Of a DNA stretch of 64,000 nucleotides, positions 16,882-27,603 are shown piece after piece. The notes under the pieces were generated by a model. It was not told where the DNA came from, ran no database searches, and saw only the letters and a program-made list of their open reading frames with translations. Position 1 is the first letter of the stretch. Each line of letters opens with the position of its first letter. Location: assembly GCF_000711725.1 (NCBI RefSeq), contig NZ_JONP01000014.1:90463-154462 (forward strand), written 5' to 3'. This DNA comes from Roseomonas aerilata DSM 19363 (GTDB lineage: Bacteria > Pseudomonadota > Alphaproteobacteria > Acetobacterales > Acetobacteraceae). The position numbers were made by a program, and so were the translations under genes.

Positions 16882-19872
16882 TCAGGTCTTTCCGAGCTTC
16901 AACCGCGCGAGCACGGCGAAGGGGCTGTCCGGGTCGGCTGCCTTGTCGCGCCGCGCCTCGAAAACGGGGCGGGGCTGCGGCGGGCCGTCGTCGCGGCGGT
17001 CGCGGCGGGGGCCCCGGTCGCCGCGAGGCCCATCGAAGCGCTGCCCCTCGGGGCGCGGCCCACGCGGCGGTCCGTCCCCGCTCGGGCGGGGGCCACGGTC
17101 CTGGCGGTTGCCGCGGTCGCCGGCGGGCCGGCCTTGCTGGCCACCTTCCGCATTGCGCTCGCCGCTCTGGCGGTTGCCGTGCCGGTTGTCGCGGCGCGGC
17201 GGGCGCGCCTCGCGGGCGGCCGGAGTCCCCTCGGCCTGGGGGGCGCCTTCGGTGGGCGCGGTCTCCGCACCCTCGGGAAGTGGCGTGCCCTCCGCCGGAG
17301 CGGCCTGGGCGCCGTCGCGGTTCTGCCGGTCGCGCCCGCGGCCGCGACGCTCACCGTCGCGCTGCCGTCCCTCCGCCGGCTGCCCCTCGCGGCGCGGGCC
17401 GCGATGGCGGTGGCCGTCCTCGCGCCGGGCGGCCACGAGCTGCGGCGCGGGCGGTCCGTGGGCACCCTCCTCCAGCGGCTCCGGTGCGATCAGGCGGAAT
17501 CCGAGGGCGTTCAGCACGGCCGGCAGCGTGTCGGCTTTAGCGCCGAGCCGGCTGGCCACGTCCATCGGCAGGGCGGCCGGGGAGCGGCGGGTCAGGTGGC
17601 CCAGCTCCCCTGCGATCCGCTCGGCGACGTCCAGCCGCACCAGGGCAGGTCCGGCCTGGACCCAACCCATGGTGGCCGCGAAGCCGCGCGGCCAGTCGCG
17701 CGGTGGCACGATGGAGACAAGGCCGCCGCCGGGCAGGGAAGGAACGGCGGAGTTCGCCTGCAGCGCCCAGAGCTGGGCGCGCAGCGCCATCGGGCGCGGC
17801 TTCAGCATTTCCGGGATGTAGAGGGCGAAGCGGCCGGCGCGAACGCCGATCGCCTTCAGCTTGCCGCGCAGCTCCGGCGTGATCTCGCGCTCCGTGCCGC
17901 CGGGGAGCAGGCCGAGGTATTCGCGCAGGCGGAACAGATGGCCGCGCAGCTCCGCGTCCTCGGCGGCCTTGCCTTCGGCCTCGATCAGCGGGGCGAAGTC
18001 GCGGGCCACCAGGGCGTCGAACCAGGTGGCGAGCTTCGCGCGGATACGGTCGCGCTGGGCGCTGTCGATGAACTCGGAGTCGATCGGCTCGATGACCGGC
18101 TTCTCGGGGGAGGTGCCGGGCTTGAGCTTGGCGACCTCCGCCGGCTCGTCCGCGCCCTCGGCCTTCCAGGTGATGCGCTGGAACTTCGTCAGGGCGAAGG
18201 CATCGTCCGGCGCGGTCTCCAGGGCGGCGACGCGGCGCGGCATCTCCTCGCGTAGCGCGCGGCGAGCGGCGCGGAGCATCACCTTGCGCTCCTCCTCGTC
18301 CTCGGCGTCGGCCGAGGTCTCGAAGACGAAGCCCTTCACCTGCCCGACGGGATGGCCTTCCACCACCACGTCCCCGTTGCGCGCGACGGCGGAGAGAAGG
18401 TCGTCCTCCCCCTCGTCGAGCTTGCGGATGAGGTGGGCCGCCCGGCGGTCCACGAAACGGGCGGTCAGGCGTTCGTGCAGCGCGTCGGAGACGTGGTCCT
18501 CGGCGGCGCGTGCGGCCTCCTGCATGGCGGTTGCGTCCTTCAGCCAGTCGGCACGTGCGGCGACATAGGTCCAGATCCGGATACCCGAGAGCCGGGCCAT
18601 CAGCGTATCGAGGTCGCCCTCGGTGTTGTCGAGATAGTTAATCTGCGATGCCACCCAATCGCTGGGCAGCGTGCCCTCCTGCGCCAGGTGCCCGAAGACC
18701 CGGGCGCAGAAGCGGGTGTGGCTCTCGTCCGCCAGCTTGCGGAAGTCCGGGATCTGGCAGGCCTCCCAGAGGAGGCGCACGCGGGCGCGGGAATCCGCCA
18801 GCCGCCGCACATCCGCCTCGCGCGAGAGGGCCTCGAGGGTCACGTAGTCGGTCGCGTCGTTCCCGCGCGCGAGGCCCTGGAAGGGTGGCGGCTGGGAAAG
18901 GCTGTTCAGCAGCCCGTCAATGCTCGCCAGATCGAGGTCGCTGTTGCGCCAGGCAAGTGTCGTCAGCGGCTCGAAGTGGTGGCCCTCGATCTTGTAGACC
19001 ATCTCGTCCGAGAGCGGCGGGCAGTCGGCAGTGACGCCGAAGGTGCCGTCGCGCATCCCGCGCCCGGCCCGGCCGGCGATCTGTGCGGCCTCCTGTGGGT
19101 GCAGAAGGCGGGGGCGGTGGCCGTCGAACTTCTGGAGGTTGGCGAAGGCGACATGGTCCACGTCCATGTTCAGCCCCATGCCGATCGCGTCCGTCGCGAC
19201 GAGGAAGTCCACCTCACGATTTTGGTAAAGCGCCACCTGGGCGTTGCGGGTGCGGGGGGAGAGGCGCCCCATCACCACCGCGCAGCCGCCACGACGCCGC
19301 CGGATGGCCTCCGCGATCGCGTAGACCTCCCCCGCCGAGAAGGCGACGACGGCGCTGCGCGACGGCAGGCGGGTGAGCTTGGCCGGGCCGGCATAGGTGA
19401 GCTGGGAGAGGCGCGGGCGGCTCTCGATCTCGGCCTGGGGCACCAGCCGCTGGAGGAGGGGGCGGATGGTCTCGGCGCCCAGGAACATCGTCTCGACCAG
19501 CCCGCGCGCGTTCAGCAGCCGGTCCGTGAACACGTGCCCGCGGTCGGCATCGGCGCAGAGCTGGATCTCGTCAACCGCCACGAACTCGGCCTGACGGTCG
19601 AGCGGCATGGCCTCCACCGTGCAGGCGAACCACTTCGCCCCCGGGGGGATGATCTTCTCCTCCCCGGTGATGAGGGCGACGTTCCGCTCCCCCTTGGCGG
19701 CCACCATGCGGTCGTAGTTCTCGCGGGCCAGCAGGCGCAGCGGGAAGCCGATGATGCCGCTGGAATGGGCCAGCAGGCGTGTGATGGCCAGATGTGTCTT
19801 GCCGGTATTCGTGGGGCCGAGAACGGCCTTCACGCGGGAGGGAAACATCTGGCGGTCTGAGGACGGGCTCAT
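16882..19872 (-). CDS. SUV3-like DExx RNA helicase with disordered basic tail
   Basis: A 996-residue protein. Walker A is GPTNTGKTH (19-26), the DExQ box is DEIQ (101-104), and the second RecA domain includes ATDAIGMGLNMDVDHVAF and the arginine-finger motif QIAGRAGRG. This arrangement matches mitochondrial SUV3 and its alphaproteobacterial relatives, which unwind RNA for decay or processing. Residues from about 805 on form a low-complexity Arg/Gly/Asp/Pro-rich tail that ends in the hydrophobic peptide SPFAVLARLKLGKT. The ATG at 19872 is chosen because the frame upstream would run into the divergent MFS gene. The S4 gene follows 9 bases after the stop. Confidence 0.88.
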   Translation of the reverse strand: MSPSSDRQMFPSRVKAVLGPTNTGKTHLAITRLLAHSSGIIGFPLRLLARENYDRMVAAKGERNVALITGEEKIIPPGAKWFACTVEAMPLDRQAEFVAVDEIQLCADADRGHVFTDRLLNARGLVETMFLGAETIRPLLQRLVPQAEIESRPRLSQLTYAGPAKLTRLPSRSAVVAFSAGEVYAIAEAIRRRRGGCAVVMGRLSPRTRNAQVALYQNREVDFLVATDAIGMGLNMDVDHVAFANLQKFDGHRPRLLHPQEAAQIAGRAGRGMRDGTFGVTADCPPLSDEMVYKIEGHHFEPLTTLAWRNSDLDLASIDGLLNSLSQPPPFQGLARGNDATDYVTLEALSREADVRRLADSRARVRLLWEACQIPDFRKLADESHTRFCARVFGHLAQEGTLPSDWVASQINYLDNTEGDLDTLMARLSGIRIWTYVAARADWLKDATAMQEAARAAEDHVSDALHERLTARFVDRRAAHLIRKLDEGEDDLLSAVARNGDVVVEGHPVGQVKGFVFETSADAEDEEERKVMLRAARRALREEMPRRVAALETAPDDAFALTKFQRITWKAEGADEPAEVAKLKPGTSPEKPVIEPIDSEFIDSAQRDRIRAKLATWFDALVARDFAPLIEAEGKAAEDAELRGHLFRLREYLGLLPGGTEREITPELRGKLKAIGVRAGRFALYIPEMLKPRPMALRAQLWALQANSAVPSLPGGGLVSIVPPRDWPRGFAATMGWVQAGPALVRLDVAERIAGELGHLTRRSPAALPMDVASRLGAKADTLPAVLNALGFRLIAPEPLEEGAHGPPAPQLVAARREDGHRHRGPRREGQPAEGRQRDGERRGRGRDRQNRDGAQAAPAEGTPLPEGAETAPTEGAPQAEGTPAAREARPPRRDNRHGNRQSGERNAEGGQQGRPAGDRGNRQDRGPRPSGDGPPRGPRPEGQRFDGPRGDRGPRRDRRDDGPPQPRPVFEARRDKAADPDSPFAVLARLKLGKT

Positions 19873-19942
19873 TGGGCGCGACGTGTGGCCCCGCGTGGCC
19901 GCCTTGGCAAGCGCCGAGGTTGGGGGGAGGGTGGGCCAGCCC

Positions 19943-21214
19943 ATGAACGCACCGCTTCCCGGACCCTCGCCCGCCGCCGAAACCCTCCCCCGCGGCGACG
20001 ATCCGGCCACAACCGCGCAAAGTGAGGGAGCTGCCGCCGCCAATCCTGCGCCATCTGGCAAGCCGCCGCCGGAGCCCCTGGTCCGCCTCGCCCTGCTGCT
20101 CGCTGCCTGCTTCCTCGGCGTGGGCGTCACCATGCCCTTCCTGCCGCCCTTTCTTGCCGGCAAGGGGCTCGGGCCGCAGGCGGTGGCGGGGGTGCTCTTC
20201 GCGGGCTCGCTGGTGCGCTTTGCCGTCGGCCCCGCCTTCGGGCGCCTCGCAGACCGGCTGGGGGACGGGCGGCTCGTCCTAGCGCCCTGCGCGGCGGCGG
20301 CGGGCCTGGCCGCGCTGATCTTCCTGCCGGCGGAGGGGTTCCTGGCGATGCTGGCCGTGCAGGTGGCCTTCGCGGCCGCCATGGCCCCCCTTGGCCCACT
20401 GGGGGAAGCCTTGACCTTGGCGGCGACGCGTCGTGCCGGGGCCGATTTCGGGCGCGTTCGCTCGGCGGGATCGGCGGCCTTCATCCTGGGGGCGGCCGGG
20501 GCGGGGGCCGTGGCCTCCTGGATCGGCTACGCCGCGATGCCATGGCTCCTGGGCGCCTGCTATGCCGCCGCGGCCTTAACGGCCTGGGCGTTGCCCCGTG
20601 CCGGGCAGCCGCCGAGCCCGCCCGTGGCGGCGAAGGGTGGGCTTCGAAGCCTCTTCGCGCTCCACCTGCTGCGGCGGCCCGGCTTCGGGCGGCTGGTCGC
20701 CATCACCGGCCTCGTCCAGGGCAGCCACGCCGCCTATTATGGCTTCTCCTCCATCCACTGGGCGCGCGCAGGGCACTCCCCGGACACGATCGGCCTTCTT
20801 TGGTCGGAAGGGGTGCTGGCGGAGGTGCTGCTCTTCTTCTGGGCGCGGCCGCTGCTCGGGCGCCTCTCGCCGCGCGCCCTCATGCTGCTGGCGGCGGGCG
20901 CCGGGCTGCTGCGCTGGTCCGCCCTGGCGGCCACGACCGAACTCTGGGCCCTCGTTCCTCTGCAACTCCTGCACGCGCTCACCTTCGGCGCCCAGTATCT
21001 CGGCGCCATGCGCTGGCTCTCGGCCCATGCGCCGCCTGGGGAGGCGCTCTCGGCCCAGAGCCTGCACGCGGCGCTCGGCAATACCGGGGCGCAGGCCCTG
21101 GCGATGCTGGCGGCCGGTGCACTCTACGCCGCTGCTGGCCCCGGCGCCTTTCTGGCCATGGCGGCACTTTGTGCTCTCGCACTGCCGGTGGCCTGGCATT
21201 GGCGGGCGGGGTGA
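19943..21214 (+). CDS. MFS transporter, HcaT-like (3-phenylpropionate transporter family)
   Basis: A 423-residue polytopic protein with a hydrophilic N-terminal stretch of about 45 residues before the first helix. The second half contains SHAAYYGFSSIHWARAGHSPDTIGLLWSEGVLAEVLLFFWAR and FGAQYLGAMRWL, which resemble HcaT/YcaD-like MFS_1 permeases. The substrate is uncertain; phenylpropionate is only the namesake. The start codon ATG overlaps the region upstream of the divergent helicase gene. It is convergent with the phosphoesterase at 21231. Confidence 0.82.
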   Translation: MNAPLPGPSPAAETLPRGDDPATTAQSEGAAAANPAPSGKPPPEPLVRLALLLAACFLGVGVTMPFLPPFLAGKGLGPQAVAGVLFAGSLVRFAVGPAFGRLADRLGDGRLVLAPCAAAAGLAALIFLPAEGFLAMLAVQVAFAAAMAPLGPLGEALTLAATRRAGADFGRVRSAGSAAFILGAAGAGAVASWIGYAAMPWLLGACYAAAALTAWALPRAGQPPSPPVAAKGGLRSLFALHLLRRPGFGRLVAITGLVQGSHAAYYGFSSIHWARAGHSPDTIGLLWSEGVLAEVLLFFWARPLLGRLSPRALMLLAAGAGLLRWSALAATTELWALVPLQLLHALTFGAQYLGAMRWLSAHAPPGEALSAQSLHAALGNTGAQALAMLAAGALYAAAGPGAFLAMAALCALALPVAWHWRAG

Positions 21215-21230
21215 GGGGAGGTGCCGGTCC

Positions 21231-21992
21231 CTAGGACCAACGCTCCCCGTCCCAGTGATGCGCGGTCCATCGCGCCCTGCCGTTCTCCACCACCACGCGG
21301 TTATAGGCGTTCTGCTCTCCTCTGAGCCGCGTGGAGATGGCCGAGCCCGCCTGCAGGACGAGGAGCGTGTCGCCCTCCGCCGCGGTGACGGCGTGGAGGT
21401 TGTGGTAGCCCACGTGCAGGTGCCCCGAGAGCACCAGCCGCACCCCGGACTGGGCGAGGTCCCGCAGCGCCCGCTCCCCACGCTTCACCACCGGCGTGTC
21501 CGGCCGCTCCGGGGGCGCGAGGAAGGGGTGATGGGCCACGACGATCCGGAAGGGCCCCTCCGGCAGGCGCCTGAGCCGGCGGAGCAGCCGCAGCAGGCCG
21601 GAGCGGGGGATCTTCCCGTTCTCCCAGTTGAGGTGCAGCCCCCCGCGCGAGACGGTGTTGAGGCCGATCACCTGGATCTCCTCATCCTCGAACATCGGCT
21701 CGGTGTCGGGCGCGATCATCGACTGCCATCGCCCGAAAGGATCCAGCAGGCGTTCCCAGAGGTAGTAGGCGGTAATGTCGTGGTTCCCCGGCACCGCCAG
21801 CCAGGGCACCTTCAGCGCGTCGAGGAAGGCGCGGGCGGCGCGGAACTCGCGCGGGCGGGCGCGCATGGTCAGGTCGCCCGAGATCACGACGAGGTGGGCG
21901 GGGTCCGAGTTCAGCCGTTCGAGCAGCGCGTCCGCGGCCCGCAGGTCGACCCGCCGGAAATGAAGGTCGGAGATGTGGTCGATGATCCTCAC
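21231..21992 (-). CDS. Metallophosphoesterase (CpdA-like)
   Basis: A 253-residue calcineurin-like phosphoesterase. All metal motifs are present: DLHF (with the initial Asp), GDLT, GNHD, the AHHP His, and GHLHVGYH. This set fits class III cyclic nucleotide phosphodiesterases or relatives; the substrate is not determinable. It begins with GTG overlapping the stop of the upstream lipid kinase gene (GTGA), so the two are translationally coupled. Confidence 0.9.
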   Translation of the reverse strand: MRIIDHISDLHFRRVDLRAADALLERLNSDPAHLVVISGDLTMRARPREFRAARAFLDALKVPWLAVPGNHDITAYYLWERLLDPFGRWQSMIAPDTEPMFEDEEIQVIGLNTVSRGGLHLNWENGKIPRSGLLRLLRRLRRLPEGPFRIVVAHHPFLAPPERPDTPVVKRGERALRDLAQSGVRLVLSGHLHVGYHNLHAVTAAEGDTLLVLQAGSAISTRLRGEQNAYNRVVVENGRARWTAHHWDGERWS

Positions 21993-22900
21993 CTTTCCGC
22001 CTCCGGCGGGGCAAGGACCGTCAGCGCGCGCGGGTGGATGGCGTATTGCAGGGGCGTCTCAAGGATGCAGGCCTCGCCGTCGTTCATCACCCGAAGGCGC
22101 CGACGTCGGGAACGGATGGTGAAGGCAGGGCCGGAGACGATCTCGATCTCGCGCGAGCGCTTCCAGATGCCGAGCGCCATGGCCAGCAGCATTTTCGCCG
22201 ACCAGCCGATGGAGAAACGGCGGCTGACATAGAGGTGCAGCGCCCCACCATCGAGGGAGGGGCGGTGGAACATCCTTCCCGTCCCCTCCTCGTAGTCGTT
22301 ATTCACGACCGAGAGGGCGCGGGTCCAGATTCGCCAGGGCTTGTGCCAGCCGGGCGCATTGACCATCAGCCGGTGTGGCCGTTGGCGCAGCAGCGTGCGG
22401 AAGGCCGCGATGAAGACCTTCAGCAGGGAGCGCCAGGTCTTCTCCCGCCGGTGCAACTCACGATAGCGATTGATCGTGTTCGGCAGGCCGATGACGGACT
22501 GGCAGAGGAAGACCTCGCCGTTCACCTCGCCGACATCGATCCGCCTCTCGGTCGCGCGGCCAAGGGCGAGTGCCGCCTCCACGGGGTCGAGCGGCATGCC
22601 GAGGTCCCGGGCGAGCAGGTTGAGCGTGCCGAGCGGCAGGACCGCGAGGACCTTGCCGCTCTCGCCGAGGCGCGCGGCGACGCTGCGGATGGTCCCGTCG
22701 CCGCCGCCGACGATAACGACCGGCGCATCCGTGGCGATGGCCGCCTCCACCCGCCCCTGCATGTCGGGCGCGGCGTCCTCGGCGATGATGGTGAGGTCGA
22801 AGCCCGCGCTGCGCAGGGCCTGCGGAATAAGCTGTGGCAGTTCAGGACGGGCCGACAGCGTCCCCGCCCGCCCGTTCATCACCAGGACAGCCCGCCTCAT
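21989..22900 (-). CDS. Diacylglycerol kinase family lipid kinase (YegS-like)
   Basis: A 303-residue protein with the DAGK catalytic fold. VVIVGGGDGTIRSVA carries the nucleotide-binding GGDGT motif and VLPLGTLNLLARDLGMPLD the second conserved block. The C-terminal beta domain includes the DGGALHLYV-type segment. It would phosphorylate diacylglycerol, sphingoid or related lipids at the inner membrane. It overlaps the downstream phosphoesterase by 4 bases, which suggests a lipid phosphorylation/dephosphorylation pair. Confidence 0.9.
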   Translation of the reverse strand: MRRAVLVMNGRAGTLSARPELPQLIPQALRSAGFDLTIIAEDAAPDMQGRVEAAIATDAPVVIVGGGDGTIRSVAARLGESGKVLAVLPLGTLNLLARDLGMPLDPVEAALALGRATERRIDVGEVNGEVFLCQSVIGLPNTINRYRELHRREKTWRSLLKVFIAAFRTLLRQRPHRLMVNAPGWHKPWRIWTRALSVVNNDYEEGTGRMFHRPSLDGGALHLYVSRRFSIGWSAKMLLAMALGIWKRSREIEIVSGPAFTIRSRRRRLRVMNDGEACILETPLQYAIHPRALTVLAPPEAER

Positions 22901-22996
22901 GGGGCGCCGAACGTCCAGGACCCTAGCTCCCCCTTTTGCGCCGGGCGAACGCGGCGCGGCGCGGCAGGGTTTCGCGGGCGGTACGGCCTGCTTGCG

Positions 22997-23028
22997 AAAA
23001 GGGGCGCGGACCCTTCGGCCCGCGCCCC
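22997..23028 (-). terminator. Rho-independent terminator of acnA
   Basis: On the minus strand, a 9-bp GC stem (GGGGCGCGG / CCGCGCCCC, outer arms 23001-23009 and 23020-23028) is followed directly by TTTT (plus-strand AAAA at 22997-23000). It lies 27 bases beyond the acnA stop. Confidence 0.8.
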
Positions 23029-23055
23029 CTCAACTTCTTCGCCGTAGCCCCTGGA

Positions 23056-25761
<2,706 letters not shown>

Positions 25762-25863
25762 GCGTCGCAACTCCCCTGGGCATGCTTGAAATTCGTGGCT
25801 GCTTGAAGCATGGCGGTGCTTTCCGGTCCAGGGGCAGGACCGATACCTTGGGGGTATGGCACC

Positions 25864-26454
25864 TTGCTGGCGGCGGATGAACTGGCCGCCCGGCGCGGCG
25901 GCAGGGTGGTCTTCGCCGGTCTCTCCCTACGGGCCGAACCGGGGGAAGCGCTGCTGCTTCTAGGCCCGAACGGCGCCGGCAAGTCGACCCTCCTGCGCGT
26001 GCTGGCCGGCCTGCTCCGCCCCGCCGCCGGAAACCTGAGCTGGGAGGGGGAGGAGATCGCCCTCGATCCCGCTGCTCACGGCGCCCGCACCCGCTATCTC
26101 GGCCACCAGGACGCCATCAAGCCGGCCATGACGCCGGCGGAGGACCTCGCCTTCTGGGCCCGCCTCCGCGGCGGCGACCCGGGGGCCGCGCTGGCGGCGC
26201 TGGGCCTCTCCGCCTTGGCGGGGCTGCCCTGCCGTACCCTTTCGGCCGGCCAGCGTCGCCGGCTGGCGCTCGCCCGCCTCCTGCTCGGCGATGCGCCCCT
26301 CTGGCTGCTGGACGAGCCGACGCTCGGGCTCGACACCGCCTCGGTTGCGCGGCTCGGCACCCTCCTTGCGGCGCATCGCGCGCGCGGCGGGATCGTGCTC
26401 GCCGCCACCCACCTGCCGTTGCCGCTGCCTGGCGCGCGCGAGTTGCCGCTTTGA
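25864..26454 (+). CDS. ccmA: Heme exporter ATP-binding protein CcmA
   Basis: A 196-residue ABC ATPase of cytochrome c maturation, needed with CcmB to release CcmE from CcmCD. Walker A is GPNGAGKST, the signature is [15 protein letters not shown], and Walker B is [12 protein letters not shown]. The TTG at 25864 gives the normal CcmA N-terminus ([20 protein letters not shown]) and has GGGGGT 8 bases upstream; an in-frame ATG at 25810 would add 18 unusual residues. The stop overlaps the ccmB start. No ccmC, ccmD or ccmE follows within the window. Confidence 0.9.
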   Translation: MLAADELAARRGGRVVFAGLSLRAEPGEALLLLGPNGAGKSTLLRVLAGLLRPAAGNLSWEGEEIALDPAAHGARTRYLGHQDAIKPAMTPAEDLAFWARLRGGDPGAALAALGLSALAGLPCRTLSAGQRRRLALARLLLGDAPLWLLDEPTLGLDTASVARLGTLLAAHRARGGIVLAATHLPLPLPGARELPL

Positions 26455-27101
26455 TCGCCGTGTTCCTGCGCGAGCTGCGCCTCGCGCTCCGCCACCCCGC
26501 TGAGGCGCTGGCAGCGGTGCTCTTCTTCGTCATTGTCTGCGCGCTGTTTCCTTTCGGTGTCGGGCCCTCGCCCGAGGCACTGGCGCGGCTGGCGCCGGGC
26601 GCGCTCGTTACTGCGGCGCTGCTCGCTGCCCTGCTGCCGCTTGACCGCCTCTTTGCGGCGGAGGCGGAGGACGGCTCGCTCGACCTGCTGCTCACCACCG
26701 GCCTTCCCCCGGCTGCGCTGGCCGGCGCCAAGGCCGCGGCGCACTGGGCGGTGACGGGCGTGCCCCTGATCCTCGCGACGCCAGTCGCCGCCGCCCTCCT
26801 TGCACTTCCAACCGAGGCCTGGGGTGTGGCGATCCTCGCCCTCGGCCTCGCCTCGGCCGTTCTTTCGCTTCTCGGCACGGTGGGTGCGGCGCTGACCCTC
26901 GGCGCGCGTCGGGGAGGGGTTCTGCTCCCGCTGCTCGTCCTGCCGCTCGCGGTACCCGTCGTCATCTTCGCCGCCGGGGCCATCGAGGCGGCCTCGGCGG
27001 GCGGAGAGGCGCGGCCTTTCCTGCTGCTGCTCGCGGCCTTCCTCGCCGGTGCCCTGCCGCTGACCCCTCTCGCGGCCGGCGCGGCGCTGCGCGAGGGTTG
27101 A
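26451..27101 (+). CDS. ccmB: Heme exporter permease CcmB
   Basis: A 216-residue inner-membrane protein with six hydrophobic helices, the membrane partner of CcmA. The N-terminus FLRELRLALRHPAEALAAVLFFVIV and the segment PLDRLFAAEAEDGSLDLL are typical of CcmB. The TTG start overlaps the ccmA stop (TTGA), so expression is coupled. The usual next gene, ccmC, is replaced here by an unrecognised small gene. Confidence 0.92.
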   Translation: MIAVFLRELRLALRHPAEALAAVLFFVIVCALFPFGVGPSPEALARLAPGALVTAALLAALLPLDRLFAAEAEDGSLDLLLTTGLPPAALAGAKAAAHWAVTGVPLILATPVAAALLALPTEAWGVAILALGLASAVLSLLGTVGAALTLGARRGGVLLPLLVLPLAVPVVIFAAGAIEAASAGGEARPFLLLLAAFLAGALPLTPLAAGAALREG

Positions 27102-27147
27102 ACGCGGAGGCGTCTTCCCCGCAGGCCCGGCCGCGCTACGATGGGGC

Positions 27148-27561
27148 ATGGCATTTAAGGGAAAGCCGCCGGGTTCCGGCTCCGGGGAGATGTCGCGCCG
27201 CACGGTGATGCTGCGCCCCGCCATCGACCTTGAGCCCCGCAAGCGCGACGAGGCCCGCCGCCTCCGCCGCGCCGGCCACGAGCCCGCCTTCATTGCCGAG
27301 ACCATCGGAGCGCCCATCGAGGAGGTGGAGAAGGCCCTTGTCCAGATGCGCATGCCGCGCCCCGAGACCACGCGCGGCACCCTGAACGTCACCCTCGCCG
27401 CCCACGCGCTGGTGATGAAGGAACGCCAGGGAAACGAGCCGCTCTGGCAGACCATGGACCGGCTGCTGGACGAGCTGCTCCGCCTCCGCGCCGCCGAGGC
27501 CGCCCGCGCCCGCCGCCGGCGAGAGGATGAGGGCGCGCTGCCCCTCTTTCCCGAGGGCTGA
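27148..27561 (+). CDS. Unrecognised 137-residue basic protein
   Basis: No family is recognised. The protein is highly charged. Residues about 30-65 (KRDEARRLRRAGHEPAFIAE followed by TIGAPIEEVEKALVQM) look like a helix-turn-helix: a helix, a GHEP turn, then IAETIGAPIEEVEKAL. The C-terminal third is an Arg/Glu-rich amphipathic helix. It lies 46 bases after ccmB and just before the alginate-lyase gene. A small DNA- or RNA-binding protein is possible. Codon use is like its neighbours and the frame is open over its full length. Confidence 0.6.
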   Translation: MAFKGKPPGSGSGEMSRRTVMLRPAIDLEPRKRDEARRLRRAGHEPAFIAETIGAPIEEVEKALVQMRMPRPETTRGTLNVTLAAHALVMKERQGNEPLWQTMDRLLDELLRLRAAEAARARRRREDEGALPLFPEG

Positions 27562-27603
27562 GGGCGGCCTGACGCGGGCCGCCCCTCGGTGCAGAATAGG
27601 GAT

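Noticed and set aside
16516..19860. Two long plus-strand open frames opposite the helicase gene
   Set aside because: Antisense shadows of the helicase and its Arg/Gly-rich tail; no ribosome-binding site and no family resemblance.
19873..20484. Extension of the helicase frame by about 200 codons upstream
   Set aside because: It would run through the divergent MFS gene and its translation is disordered Arg/Ala/Pro with no homology signal; the ATG at 19872 starts exactly before the helicase fold.
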